Shown one piece after another: positions 1 through 11,715 of a stretch of 64,000 bases of DNA. Source of the DNA: Voacanga thouarsii (taxonomy: Eukaryota; Streptophyta; Magnoliopsida; Gentianales; Apocynaceae); contig JANUWF010001491.1 in NCBI GenBank assembly GCA_026120185.1, positions 2,976,001 to 3,040,000 on the forward strand, given 5' to 3'. The stretch's first letter is position 1, and each line of letters begins with the position of its first letter. The notes under the pieces were generated by a model. That model was not told the DNA's origin and made no database searches. It saw nothing but the letters and a program-made list of their open reading frames with translations. The translations under genes and the position numbers were made by a program.

Positions 1-1183
1 GAGCTAGAAACGGTGCTGGCTGCATTCTAGAAGGGTTCTACGAAAATCAAGAAAAATCGGCGAACGGACAAAGAAACAGATCACAACCGGCGCCGATTGT
101 GAGGCTGTATGCGGCGCCAGCTGTGCCCCGATAATAAGGCGGTGCCTCGATTTTTATGCACTATTTTTGGAAATCTATAGAGTTTTTGTATTTTCCTACT
201 TCTAATTGGTTAAAAACCCTACACCAACGAATTTTGGCATTTCCTAAGCCTATAAATAAAGGGAAAACACAATTGAAAAGGGGAAATTCACAGATCATAA
301 TAGAAAATCACTCAAATCAAGGAGAAATTCTACTAAATCAAGGAGGATTGTGCAAGGAGGTCTACGAAGGAAGAAGAAGGAGGCTTCTCTAAGAGTGCTT
401 TCTTTTACTTTATTTTCTTTTTCCTGAACAATGATGTATTAGTTGTTTTATTATAATTTGACATTGTTTAGGTAGACATGATTTTTAGAGTTATTTTGAT
501 TTTTTGATTAATTGATTGCTATTCTTGGTATTTAATTACTTATGCTGATTACAGGATTAGTTGGTTGTTTCTTCTATTAACTTGCTTGAAAAATGGGTTA
601 ATTGCTAAGAACTAGGTAATTAAATGTTAATTGATATCTGCCAGAATATGAATTCATTGGTTAATTTCATGTTTTAAGTTTTCCAGAATATGGAGATTTA
701 ATCAAGGATTGTATTTAATGGGTCTTTTGGGTGAATTAGTTGAGAAAGAATATGCGATGCTAATTTGTCTAGAAGATAGTGATTTCATGGATTGAAAAAG
801 AAATGAATCTATCTTAATCCTTCATGATGCCAAGAGAATGATTAGTTATGATAATGATTGGGTACTTCAAGATTATGTTTGTCAAAATAATGGTTTGAGT
901 TATATAATTCTCCATCCTTAACATGTGTATATTCTTTTATTTTATTTTATTTTATTTTATTTTTTGCTTTATTTTTTTAACTTTATTAAGTCAGTTAAAC
1001 AATGAAAGAAAAATGAGTAATGCATACTTGTTCCTTGAGGATCACACTCGTTTGAACCCTATGCTATGTTAATGATGAGTACGCTTACTCATATGTGTAA
1101 TTTAGGGCTAACGTTTTAATTTAAACTTGATTGGGAATGTACTTATTTTTATATGATTTTTATACCCAAATAAATATGTATCA
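1..1183 (+). repeat. Athila-like LTR1 (type X), 3' part
   Basis: This is the last ~1.2 kb of a long terminal repeat; its start lies outside the window. It aligns by eye with LTR4 (22185-23225 plus 38322-38752) and more loosely with LTR2 and LTR3. A tRNA-Asp primer site follows at 1191, which places the LTR upstream of an internal region. It carries CpG-rich GGCGCC motifs at about 86-125, a TATA box at 251-260, and a short run of TTTTA repeats near 941-966. The end is put at the CA at 1182-1183 but could be off by a few bases. Confidence 0.85.
251..260 (+). promoter_or_regulatory. TATA box of LTR1
   Basis: TATAAATAAA follows 'cctaagcc'. The same site is present in LTR3 (14066-14074) and LTR4 (22665-22673) and is decayed in LTR2 (AATGAATAG near 2566). 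It is the likely RNA polymerase II core promoter of this LTR family, with the GGCGCC modules about 130-160 bp upstream. Confidence 0.6.
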
Positions 1184-1190
1184 AGTTTTT

Positions 1191-1208
1191 TGCACCGTTG
1201 CCGGGGAA
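1191..1208 (+). other. Primer-binding site, tRNA-Asp type (element X)
   Basis: TGCACCGTTGCCGGGGAA is one base short of the complement of the 3' end of plant tRNA-Asp (TGGCGCCGTTGCCGGGGA). Athila elements use this primer. It lies a few bases after the end of LTR1 and sets the + orientation. Confidence 0.85.
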
Positions 1209-1469
1209 CAACATCATGAAAGCTCGATTTTTGTTGATTTAACTATGTAAATAGGTAAATATGTAAATATGTAAATATGTACAATTGTTCTTTTTGTACA
1301 AAGGTCCCATCTTTTGTATCTTTTGTATCTCAAGTATACCATTGTAATCTAATTTACTAACATTGACTATGTTTTAATAACTAACTTTTTACCCTGTTAA
1401 TTTTGTTTTAGTCATGAATCCTGTTGTCTAACTTGCTTCTTGTCTTTTTCTAAGTGTTATTCTTGGTAC
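1209..1469 (+). other. Untranslated leader of element X
   Basis: A noncoding leader between primer site and gag. It contains a short tandem repeat of about 8 bp (GTAAATAT-like) at about 1246-1280. The leaders at 3589-3835 and 15087-15334 are homologous. Confidence 0.6.
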
Positions 1470-2017
1470 ATGACCCGAAAATTTGAAAGTGAGATAGTCG
1501 ATTTTGATCCTATAATTGAAAGGACACTACCAAAAATCCGCCGGACAATCCAAAGAAACTTACTCACAGACATGGATGGTGCTCAAAACAGCAATACTAG
1601 AAACAACATGAGGGTTATAGATGACTTTGTGAAATCTGCAATATCGGGCACAGGTTCGAGTATCACTAGACCTAGGGTGGATGCAAATAATTTCGAGATA
1701 AAGCCCAATATTATCCAGATGGTCCAAAATATGGTTCAATTTGATGGGCTACTTGAAGAAGATCCCAATGCCTATTTAGCAAGTTTCCTTGAGATTTGTG
1801 ATACTTTTAAAATAAATGGTGTTTCTGAAGATGCCATAAAATTAAGACTTTTCCCTTTTGCTTGAGAGATAGAACAAAATCTTGCTTAAAGTCTTTACCA
1901 ACAAGTTCCATCACTACCTGGAATGCCCTAGCTGAAAAGTTTCTTGCCAAATATTTCTCTCCAGCTAGGACAACCAAACTAAGAAACGAGATTTTTCCCA
2001 TCCAACAATTAGATTCT
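1470..2017 (+). pseudogene. gag, 5' part, element X (truncated)
   Basis: This is the start of a Ty3/Gypsy gag (retrotransposon gag family, capsid region) of Athila type. ATG 1470 opens MTRKFESEIVDFDP; the same MTRK/MTQK start is seen in two other copies. The capsid core is recognisable: ASFLEICDTFKINGVSEDAIKLRLFPF, then, after a one-base frameshift near 1858, LKSLPTSSITTWNALAEKFL and the YFSPAR motif (usual YFPPAR). The gene stops abruptly at QQLDS at 2016, where LTR2 begins with no target duplication visible. The rest of this gag probably resumes at 17883. It cannot make a working capsid. Confidence 0.85.
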
Positions 2018-3561
2018 TGATAGGAGTCAAATTAGTCATGTTTTTCCTAATTATTTCAGGTTCTTTTGTGGTATATTTTGTTCAATAACTAGTTATATTC
2101 CTTCATATTTGAGATTTTACCCTTGGAAACGTGTTTTGTTCATTATTTCAGATTTTAAGGGTAAAATGAAACAAAAATATCGCAAAACAGAAGAGAGGAG
2201 ATGCTGGCTAGGGCTCTAGAATCGGCGTCGGCCATGCACTAGATTGCACAAACTTTGAAACGATAAAAATTGTCAAAATAGAGCAGAACATAGTGGAACC
2301 AGCACTGGCTCTAAGAGTTAAGGCGGCGTCGGCAGCATTCTGGTCTTCATTGTGTAAAATTCAGAGAAAAATAGGCAAACAAGTAGAGAAGTAGAACACA
2401 ACCGGTGCCAGCTCCGAGAGACAAGGCGGCGCCGGTTGTGCCCTGAAGATAAGGCGGTGCTTGATTTTTTCTACGTGGTTTTTGGTAATCTGTGGAGTTT
2501 TAGTATCTTCCAACTTCTACTTGGCCAAGAACTATGTACCTACGAGTTTAGGCACTTCCTAAGCCAATGAATAGATGAAAAACACAAGGGAAAAGGGGAG
2601 AATTTATTGATCATCATAGAAAATTACTCAATCAAAGAAGGAATTCTTCAATTCATTGAGGGTTGTACAAGAAGGTCTTTAAAGGAAGAAGAAGGAGGCT
2701 TGTCTATGAGTGCGTTCTTTTACTTTGTTTTCTTTTTCTTGAACAATGATATGTTATTTGCTTTATTGTAATTTGGCATTGTTTTAGAGATTCATAATCT
2801 TTAGAATTATTTGATCTTTTGATTAATTGATTGTTCTTCTTGGTATTTAATTACTTGGATTGATTATGTGATTAACTAGTTGTTTTTTTTTCCCTTTAAC
2901 TTGCATGAAAAATGGGTTGATGGTGGTGTCAATTCATTAGTTTTATATTTGTTATCTCTTAACTTGCTTGAAAGAGGGGATAATTGCAAAGAACTAGTAA
3001 CTAAATGTTAATTGATGTCTGCCAGAATAGGGATTCATTGGTTAGTTTCATGTTTTAAGTTTGCCAGAATATTGAAATTTAATCAAGGATTGTATTTAAT
3101 GGATCTTTTGGGTAAGACTGGTTGAGATAGAATATGTGATACTAAGTTACCTAGTAGATAGGGATTCATGGATTGAAAAAAGAAGTGAGTCTATCTTAAT
3201 CCTTCATGATGCCAAATGAATAATTAGTTATGATAATGGTTCAGTTCTTTAAGATCATGTTTGTCTACACAATGGTTCGAGTTACATACTTCTCCATCCT
3301 TCACATGTATATACTTTTATTTTTATTTTATTTTATTTTTCTTTTTTATTTGTTTTTCGCTTTATCGAGTCAGTTAAACAATGAAAGAAATATGATTAAT
3401 GTCTACTTGTTCCCAGAGGATCGACACTTGTTTGAACCCTATGCTTGGTTAATGATGAGTACGCTTGCTCATATGGGTGATTTGGGTTGAATGTTTTAAT
3501 TTAAAGTTGATTAGGAATGTGCTTAGTTTTTGTATGATTTTTCTACCTAAGTCTGGACACA
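2018..3561 (+). repeat. Athila-like LTR2 (type Y)
   Basis: A complete LTR of 1544 bp, from TGATAGGAG to the CA at 3560-3561, and followed by a tRNA-Asp primer site. By the same boundaries LTR3 (13516-15059) is also 1544 bp and very similar; the pair defines element Y. It has CpG-rich GGCGCC-like motifs at about 2221-2233, 2299-2310, 2321-2333, 2401-2413 and 2424-2440, several decayed to GGCGTC or GGTGCC. The TATA box is mutated. No polypurine tract precedes it: gag of element X runs directly into its first base. Confidence 0.85.
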
Positions 3562-3570
3562 TTAAGTTTT

Positions 3571-3588
3571 TGGCACCGTTGCCGGGGA
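3571..3588 (+). other. Primer-binding site, tRNA-Asp type (element Y)
   Basis: TGGCACCGTTGCCGGGGA has one mismatch to the complement of the tRNA-Asp 3' end, about 9 bases after the end of LTR2. Confidence 0.88.
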
Positions 3589-4434
3589 ACAATAGCATGA
3601 AAGCTTTTATTTTACATATTAACTATGTTAATATGTAAATATGTATAATTGTTGTTTTCGCAAAAAGGTGCTATCCTATCTTTTATATTTCATGTATTCT
3701 TGTACAACCTTGCAACCTTACTTACTAACTTTGACTATGCTCTTTTAACTAACTTTGTAACCTTTTAATTTTATTTTAATAATTAGTCCTATTATCTAAC
3801 TTACTTCTCGTTTGCTTAGGTGTTATCCTTGGTACATGACCCAAAAATCCAAAGGTGAGATAGTCGATTTGGACCCTGAAATCGAAAGGACATTATCAAA
3901 AATTCGCCAGACAATTCAAAGGAACTTAATCGTCGAGATGGATGGTGCTCAAAACAACAATGCTGGGAATGATAGGAGGGTTATGGATGACTTTGTGAAA
4001 CCCGCAATCTCGGGCACAGGCTCGAGTATCACTAGACCTAGGATAGATGCAAACAATTTCGAAATAAAGCTCAACATTATCCAAATAGTTCAAAATATGG
4101 TTCAATTTGATAGGTTACCTAAAGAAGATCCCAATGCTCACTTAGCTAGTTTTCTTGAGATTTGTGATACTTTCAAGATGAATGGTGTTTCTGAATATGC
4201 CTTTAAGTTAAGAATTTTTCCTTTTTCCTTGAGAAATAGAGCTAAATCTTAGTTAAAGTCTTTACCTACAGGTTTCATTACTACTTGGAATGCCCTAGTT
4301 GAAAAATTTTTGGCCAAATATTTTCCTCCAGCTAGGATAGCCAAACTTAAGAATGAAATCTTCGCCTTCCAACAATTAAATTCTGAGCCCTTATATGAAA
4401 GTTAGGAGAGATTTAAGGAGATGTTAAGAAAATG

Positions 4435-6328
4435 TGTGAAACCCCAGCTAAAACCAACCTTAGAGTAAGGGGGTAGAGATGCATATCATATTTTCTCCCA
4501 TGCATAAATATATTTTTATATGATTTTATGTGCTTTGGATTTTTGATTTGTGGTCTAAAAGGTTTAATTGTGCTTAGTGAGTAAGAAGGGGAAAATGGTA
4601 ATTTTACTTGAGGTGGAAATAGGGAGATAGCTTGAGGGTTAAATAGAAAAAATATTTGGGAGAGAAAATAAGAACAAGAGTTGTTGTGGTTTAGTGGTTA
4701 GAGCTTTGGAATAAATCCTTGTGGTCTTGAGTTCCAATTCCATTATTTGAGTTTTAGCAAGATTAAATTTTATTTTTGGTTAGGTAGGCTATATTTCGGC
4801 CTTTGCATGCCTTGCAAAAGTATAGGAGAGTTGTCCTAGGGAAGACATGAGAGGAATGTCCCCCATTCCACTCTTGTGCCCTACAATACCCTTCTTGATC
4901 TCTAGCTTTCCCTACTTCTTAATCAATTAGGTTGTTCAATTTATCCAAGCCAATTTTATTTCCAGAAAATTCCAGCAATGTTCTGTGATATTGAGGTTTC
5001 AAAAATGTCTATGTGAGGATATCTTGTTGATCGAAAATGGGGAGGAGTTATGGAAGGTTCCCAAGAGAATTAATCTCCATGGTTGAACCTTCAAACTCCA
5101 ACCTATGTGTGTTCATCTTCTTCATGCAGTGATCTGGAAATTTTTCCAGCTTCTTGATCATTTCAATTGTCAAAATCTTCAGCCATATTTCCCTCTCAAA
5201 TACTGCTAGAAACACAACCAATTTCCTCAGCTTGAAGACTGAAAATTTCAGCCAAAACTTCACTGCACAAAAGCTGTGCAAACCAGGAAAATTCCTGGAC
5301 AGTTTTCGCAGCTTGGTGAGCCAAAAACCAAGCTGTTTCCTCCAGCTTTTCAACCAGCAATTCAACCTTGTTCTTCCTCCATAAAGAAGGATGGAAACCA
5401 GCCTTAAAAGACCATCCAAAGCCCCTTCAAACCTTCTATAAATTGGCAGGAGCATGGCAGAAAAATCTGCACAAAATTTCCAATAAGCCTTGCGAAAACA
5501 CCTAACCAGAAAATTCCTGTTTTGTTTCTTCTTCACCCTTGTCCGAAAATCATCCCATTTTTTTGTAAAACCTACCTTGGTCAGCCATGAACTGAACTTC
5601 ATCTTCCTCACCATTGCCTTGCACGAAAAAGCTCCATGGTTGCTCCTAAAATCTCTCTATCAATCACTGCAATCAAACCCTCAATTGGAGTCCAAAATTC
5701 CAGCAATTTATTTCATCAACCTTCCATGGATTAAGCCTCTAACATCCAAAAAATTCCCTCACTATTGTACACCATGTTTCAGCCACCCTAAAGCTCATTC
5801 GAATAGCATTCAACTCAGTAGAAATTCCAGCAATTCAGTTGGCCATTGAGGCTCCCAAAAGACCTCCACCAAACAAGATCTTCTTACCATATTTACCACC
5901 ATAATTTATTCCGTAAATCATTCCTTTTGAATTTCAAACAACTAGCTTTCCTTTTTCTCCCAAATCTAAAAATCCAATTACTAAAATTCTCCAAACCAAT
6001 TGGCCACTCTTACCAAGCAGAATTTCAGCCAGCTTCTCCATTCTCCTCATTCTCTCTAAACCTCGAAGAATACCTATCACCCTTCTCATGCCTAAGATCA
6101 CTCAAAACCTCTCCAAACTTCTCCAAAAACTCCAGCTCACACCTACTCATCCTCTTGAATCCATTTCTGCAATTTTTAACATCAAACGCTGAAATTAATG
6201 TTTCACTTTTGGATTAAAAAACGAGAATTTTCTTGAATGCTCAAGAACACCTTCAAGGTAAGCATGATCAAATTACTCCATCTTCTTCCATATTCGACCT
6301 TAATGAATATATACTAATAAACCTTCTT

Positions 6329-6359
<31 letters not shown>

Positions 6360-8657
6360 CTCTTAGCTGAATGGTTACTCCAACCATGGCCATTTTTCTT
6401 CTTCTCCTTGGACGGATCAAGCCTTCCTATCGAGAGGATTCTCTTGAAACGTCTTCAAGGTAGTCATCATTCAAGTAAGCTTCTTCAATCTTCTCTTTAA
6501 ATTCTAGATTCATGTCTCTTGGATGTAGTTGGATGAGGATGGAATATATTAGGAGATTGATCATGTGTTTTGTGATGGAGTTAGGATTGAAGCATGAGAA
6601 TGAATGTGTTTGTATGATGTAGATGGGGTTGATGCATAAGATGATTTGCCTTGGTTGAATGTATGGCGTTTTTAAAGTTTGTCGCATGCCTTCATGTCGT
6701 GAGTAGTATGAATGATCAAGCATGTGAGAGATTATGTCACCTTTGGTGAATAGGGTTTATCTTCGTATATTCTTGTTAAGGCCATGAATATGATTATGTT
6801 AGTGGAGTTTGGATCATGTGTTGGTAGATTTAGATCTATGTTTTTATTTAGATGTTTTGTTGATTGGTGTAGAGTGTATGCTCATGATTATGGTTAGCAG
6901 TAGGAATTATGATCATGGCCTTGTTGTCCCTAAGCTAATTTTATTTCATCAAAAAAATTATTAATGATATAATCACTTCAAGTGATTTCGAAAAAAACAT
7001 AGGAAAATGTGGATTTGGACTATTATATAAAATAATGATATTTTAGTCAAATAAATGAAAGCTTTTGTTAAAGAAATAAAATATAAAGATATTATATAAT
7101 AATAATATCAAATAAAGCCTTTGATATAAAAAACATAGTAGGAAAAATATTAATTTTGTAAGTCTTATGTTCATAAATAATAATAAAATTTATTTATTAT
7201 CTTTTAATCAAATGTATTAAAATTTATTTACAACAAATTTTATTTACCAATTATTTTCTAACAATTAATTATTAATAGATTATTTTCTTAAACAATATCA
7301 TCTAGGGCCTAGGACCCTTCATCAAATAAACCCTAATTTATTTATAGCAATATTTAAACCTACAACTTATTAGTAACTCTTTCACAAACCCTAGTTATTT
7401 TAATATCAAGCTAGATTTATTTTATAAAGCCTTATTTATTATCTAGCCTTAAAGCTTGGGACAGTAGGGTCATGATTGTGGTAAGTTGAACTAGGATTAT
7501 TTGTGAATGTAAATTTTAGCTTGAGTTTAATTATGGCTTATGTTTACCCCAGGCGGAGTTAGGTCAGCTTTTGGAGATCTTTATTCTATCTCGAGAAAAG
7601 GTTTAGGTAAGCTCCTGCATAAAACCTGTTTGTTGCAAAAGTTGTTATGGCAAGCTAAACACGAAGCTTATGAATACTGATTTGGTAAAGGCAATTAGGG
7701 ACTGTTTCCTTTCTTGTTTCAGTCGAACCAATTAATTGTAAAACAACAAGCAGTTTTATTCACACACTAAACTATTTGTAAAACTAATTTTGACAAAGAC
7801 TTTAGAAACCCTTGATTGCCATTTTCAAGTAAAGCTATGTTTTATTAGTTTTCTCCCATGTGGGATGAATTACGTTGAGTACTCAATAAGGGTAGACTAG
7901 TAGTACTAGTTTTGAAGAGCAAGAGTGAGTCTTTTGGCAGGAGGCCACCGGTAGAAGATGAACTCAACTTAGAGAAACGTCAGTACTACTTAGTCATGCC
8001 GGTCTGAGCTAGCAAGTTTCAGTCATGTGGACTGTATGTTGCCGGAGTGGACAACCGATTTTGTTTGGGTGTAGAGAATGAGGAGAATCTTACCTGATAA
8101 GCCGATCACCATCCTTTTTTGTCAGTCTACATCAAGTGTAGCATTCTGACCATTGTATGGTTATGGGGCCCAACGTGTGATAACCCATAGCCGCCCTTTT
8201 GAGTGGTTGATTTTATTGTTCATGTATGGTTTGAAAAGCCAAAATGCCACTCCTGATTTTGAATATTGTTTATTGTTTACCAATATTTATCTTATGAAGT
8301 TCTTACTCTTTGCATTCACAAACTGCTTTCACTAAACACTCAAAGCACATATGGACTTACTGAGATTTTTATCTCATCACCCTTTTTACCATGATTTCAG
8401 GTCGAACCTGCAGTGGGGATGAATAGATAGTTGTTGCCTGCTTGGAAGATATTCTATTGTCTATTTTATGTAATGCTTTAGGAGTTGAGAGTGAACAATT
8501 TTTATTTTGGATTTATCTTGAATTTTCGGATTGTAATAAGTTTTAATTTTGAAGTATTGTTTTATTTTTATTTGTGTGACTTAGTTATTAAGACCCCTTG
8601 TCCTTTGGATGGGGCGACTTCCCGGCCCTATTTGGGCCTAGGTAATGGGGTGGTACA
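4435..8657 (+). mobile_element. Solo LTR of a Tekay/Del-like chromovirus, with perfect TSD
   Basis: A 4223-bp LTR running from TGTGAAACCCC to GGTGGTACA. It is flanked by the 5-bp duplication AAATG (4430-4434 and 8658-8662), and the interrupted gag continues on both sides. It aligns along its length with the 5' LTR at 45731-49996. No internal sequence remains, so it arose by recombination between the two LTRs of a full element. It carries the tRNA-like box A/B segment at 4687-4742, a short CT-rich tract near 6330-6364, and an antisense open frame at 5048-5614. I see no gene in it. Confidence 0.93.
4687..4742 (+). promoter_or_regulatory. tRNA-like A-box/B-box segment in LTR
   Basis: A-box TGGTTTAGTGG at 4687-4697 fits the Pol III consensus TRGYNNARNNG. 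A B-box-like GAGTTCCAATTCC lies at 4730-4742, with spacing close to that of a tRNA gene. The anticodon arm does not fold well, so this is not a tRNA gene. Homologous segments occur in the other copies of this LTR. Confidence 0.5.
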
Positions 8658-9441
8658 AAATGACTCACACCACGGATTTGAGCTGAGAATGCAAATGCTT
8701 AACTTCTAGAATGGCCTCACGTTTGCAACACGGCAAGTGGTAGACACTTCTATACGGGGTTCCATCAATCATAAGACCATGGAACAGGTATTTGAGCTTA
8801 TTGAAAATTTGGCTTCTAATAACTATTCTTGGGGTAGTGCAAGGTTAAGAGATCGGGTGCAATGAGTGCACAAAGTGGATGCGGTGGCAACATTAGAGGC
8901 TAAGGTGGATGCCTTAACTCAAAAGATGGAACATATGGTGATGCCTTAAGGCCTGGTTTTAAACGTCAATTGTGATTTCTGTGAAGATGGACACCCCAAT
9001 CATGAATGCCAAAATATGGGGTCACTCCAAGAAACGTCGGAACAAACGACCTTCGCAGGTATTGTCCGGCCAGGTAATAACCCTTATAGCTCTACCAATA
9101 ATCCTGGTTGGCGAAATCACCCTAATTTCTCTTGGATCAATGGGAATCATCCTAGGCATGGGTCTTTCAATTTTAGAAGTAATCAACGGAACCAAAACCC
9201 CATGAACAATAATGCAGCATCTTCAAAGCCACTATTGGAAGAGTTAATTGGCCAATTGGTAAGTACCACGGAGATTCAGTTCTAAGGAGTCGATGCAACA
9301 ACAAAGAACTTAGAGGCTTCCATACGTAATTTGGAGAACCAAATTGGTCAACTAGTCAAACTCTTGGGAGATCGTCAAGCGGGGACATTACCAGGGAATA
9401 CTGAGGAAAATGCACGGGATCACAGCCATGGGAAACTTTGA

Positions 9442-10503
9442 AGCAATGTTACTTTTCTTTACTTTCAGTTTTTGTGATTGAGACAATTTTTATTTCGGTC
9501 ATTTTGATTGATTACTTAGAGTGAATTATTTAGCATTATTGTATGTTTCACATTTTTTAAAAAAAAAAAATGGAGAAACCCCGGACAGAACCAAGCCGCG
9601 TTGGCTCTAAGAGCTCGGACTGGCGCCGGTTCTTATCGGGTGAAGCACAATTTAAGGGCCATTTCGGCCACTTTTTTTTTTTCTTTCAAATCCTCCAATC
9701 TCCCTCTCAAATTCTCTCAAGCCCGCACTGGTTTCACATCCCTCACTACCAAAAAATTTGATTTTGCAACTCTTAAACACTTCTATAACATCTATTGACT
9801 TCTCTTTTGATGACCCCACAGATCAAAATCTTCAATTTTTCATAACAACATCACATTCAATCCATGAGCATGGAGCTTATATATCTACAAAAAGCTTGCA
9901 TCTTTTGCTTGCCCATGCATACAAGAGCACAAAGATATGTTTTTTATTAAATTTCTACGGTTAAAACGGTGTAGATGATTTTATCTAATTTCGGGAACAG
10001 TTTTGGCCAAAACATAGGGTTGTGCATGCCTTCTTGAATTATGCATTACTCCTTGAGCTTCATAAATTGGATTAAATTAGGAGTTATTGATCCTTCACTA
10101 CTTGATTCATGCTTATGATCATTTGAGACTTCATATAGCTAAGGCTAGAATTATAGCTATTTGTGATACTTGAATATATGGAACGTGCATTGTTTATCAC
10201 ATAATACCATAATGCTACCTTCATTAACATGATCATGTCTACTTGCATGCATTGAGGATAGTCAACATGTTTATGCTTTACAGAGAACTTTACATGTATT
10301 ATGCAGGGTGTGTTAAATTGATTGGAGGTGATTAATTGAATTAGTTGTTGAAGTTCATATCTTGAAGGAGTTTGGGTGTTGTGGATTGTGAGACTAGTTG
10401 AGGGTTGCCTGAGATTTGAGGGTTGAAAGGGTAGTGGCCATATTTTCAGATATGGAGCTTACTTGTTCTCTCTTTTCCTATTTTTCCTATTCCTTACTTA
10501 ACC
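9442..10503 (+). other. Spacer between gag and ORF2, element Y
   Basis: I see no convincing gene here. It holds a poly(A) run at about 9558-9570, then a paired CpG-rich module at about 9594-9634 (degenerate GCCGCGTTGGC, spacer CTCTAAGAGCTC, then TGGCGCCGGTT). The module resembles those in the LTRs. Homologous spacers are at 16626-17692 and 18272-19376. In a complete Athila the pol gene would lie downstream of gag; nothing resembling protease, RT, RNase H or integrase is present. Confidence 0.6.
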
Positions 10504-11715
10504 TTGTCTAGAGCAAGGGGTCAGTCTTGTAAAAGGGCGAGAACTTCCTCTTCCTCAACCTCGTTATCGGTTGATCCTTTGTCCCTTAGAGCTACTGCGT
10601 TTATTGTTGCATCTTGCGAGGAATGGTACAGTAGGAGAGCATCTAATAAGATTATTGTCGAATGTACTTTCTCACCCACCTTAAACCGTGCACTCAAGTT
10701 GACCATGATGTTTAGAAGGCTAGGATTGGGTTCGATAGTACAATTGAAAGGAAAGTATTGTCCCGTGCTTATTAAGGAATTCTAAGCTAATATGACATAT
10801 ACGGGCAATGAACATCTTCCACATATAGAAACAAGAGTGAAAAGAGTTCCCATTGTCATCCCTCAAAACCAATTAGATAATCTCCTCCAGGTTTTTCACG
10901 ATGATACTTGGCTAGGGAGTGATATAAATAATCCAAAGATTCTATTTGACCCAAATTGGGATGCTAGCGGGCCTAGAGCCACCTTAGGATTATATAAGCA
11001 TAATGCCTTCCAAGCTAATAGTTTCTATTCCAACAATGATCTGGCAGCCAACTTTAGAGCTTTGGTCTACATGTTTGGGTTTAATTTTGTACCCCGTGCT
11101 AGTGGTTTCAATGAGACTAGACTTATTGACACTTATATTCTGCATCAGATGGTGACCACATTACCTATCCCTCTTGCACCCTTGATCATCCAATCTATTA
11201 AGGAGGTTGTTCATCACCGTCTCTCCATAAAAGCCTTCGTTTTTCCCTTTGTTATAATAAAAATTTTGAAAGACTTTGGAGTAAGCCTTAAGGGAGAACT
11301 TATGGAGGCTACCACCGAGCACAATATGGTCACTGAGCAAACTCTTATGAGTTGTTGGTACAAGTACAGCCAGGAGTTGAAGAAGTGGCTAACTCCCTTC
11401 GAGGTCAGACATCCCGAGCAGGTTAGGCCATCCACAGTAGAGGAAGAGCACCCATCACCACCGGCACGTGCTAGAGTTAGCAGTTCTCAGTCCCACTCCC
11501 AGACTGACTTTGACACTACTGTGCTGGGATGACTCAATCAGCAAATGGCGGTGCTCCTATGCTTGTAGGGTACGATGGATGACATGGCGAGACGGCAAGC
11601 TACTATAGAGCAGCAGTTGGCCGAGTTGAGGCAGCATTCTTCTGGGCCACATGGTGGTGCGGGCACCTCTGCACCAGCTGATGACGATGAGGATGATGAC
11701 GATGCAGATGACTGA
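10504..11715 (+). pseudogene. ORF2, 'putative plant transposon protein' type (element Y)
   Basis: A second gene of about 403 codons, resembling the conserved protein of unknown function carried by Athila/Tat-related and non-autonomous plant Gypsy elements (ATHILA ORF-1 / putative plant transposon protein families; from memory). The start is decayed: TTG stands where the homologues at 17693 and 19377 have ATG. Residues 1-20 are basic and Ser-rich (MSRARGQSCKRARTSSSS). Then come CEEWYSRRASNKI, YCPVLIKEF, PHIETRVKR and a well-kept middle with YMFGFNFVPRASGFNETRLI and KILKDFGVSL. The end is an acidic tail (DDDEDDDDADD). In-frame stops lie at 10783-10785, 11530-11532 and about 11566-11568, with frame kept throughout. 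Its function is not known. Confidence 0.75.

Larger units (their letters stand above)
3836..9441 (+). pseudogene. gag of element Y, split by a solo LTR
   Basis: Athila-type gag, coding in 3836-4434 and 8663-9441 once the inserted LTR (4435-8657) is set aside. ATG 3836 begins MTQKSKGEIVDLDPEIERT. The capsid core shows ASFLEICDTFKMNGVSE, SLPTGFITTWNALVEKFL and KYFPPARIAKLKNEI. After the insertion come a coiled-coil-like stretch (VDAVATLEAKVDALTQKME), a zinc knuckle CDFCEDGHPNHEC at 8971-9009 (C-x2-C-x3-H-x4-C), an Asn/Pro-rich linker, and the C-terminal repeat-like LEASIRNLENQIGQLVKLLG. In-frame stops replace Trp codons near 4250 and 4405, and more stops follow. No protease or RT follows. Confidence 0.85.

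Noticed and set aside
946..3360. TTTTA-rich tracts as matrix attachment sites or origins
   Set aside because: They are simple A/T-rich parts of the LTRs with no further support.
4670..4745. A true tRNA gene
   Set aside because: A-box and B-box-like sequences are present, but the anticodon stem and acceptor stem do not pair and the segment repeats only within LTRs.
6300..6364. CT-rich tract as a separate regulatory element
   Set aside because: It is the short allele of the TC microsatellite present in all copies of this LTR.
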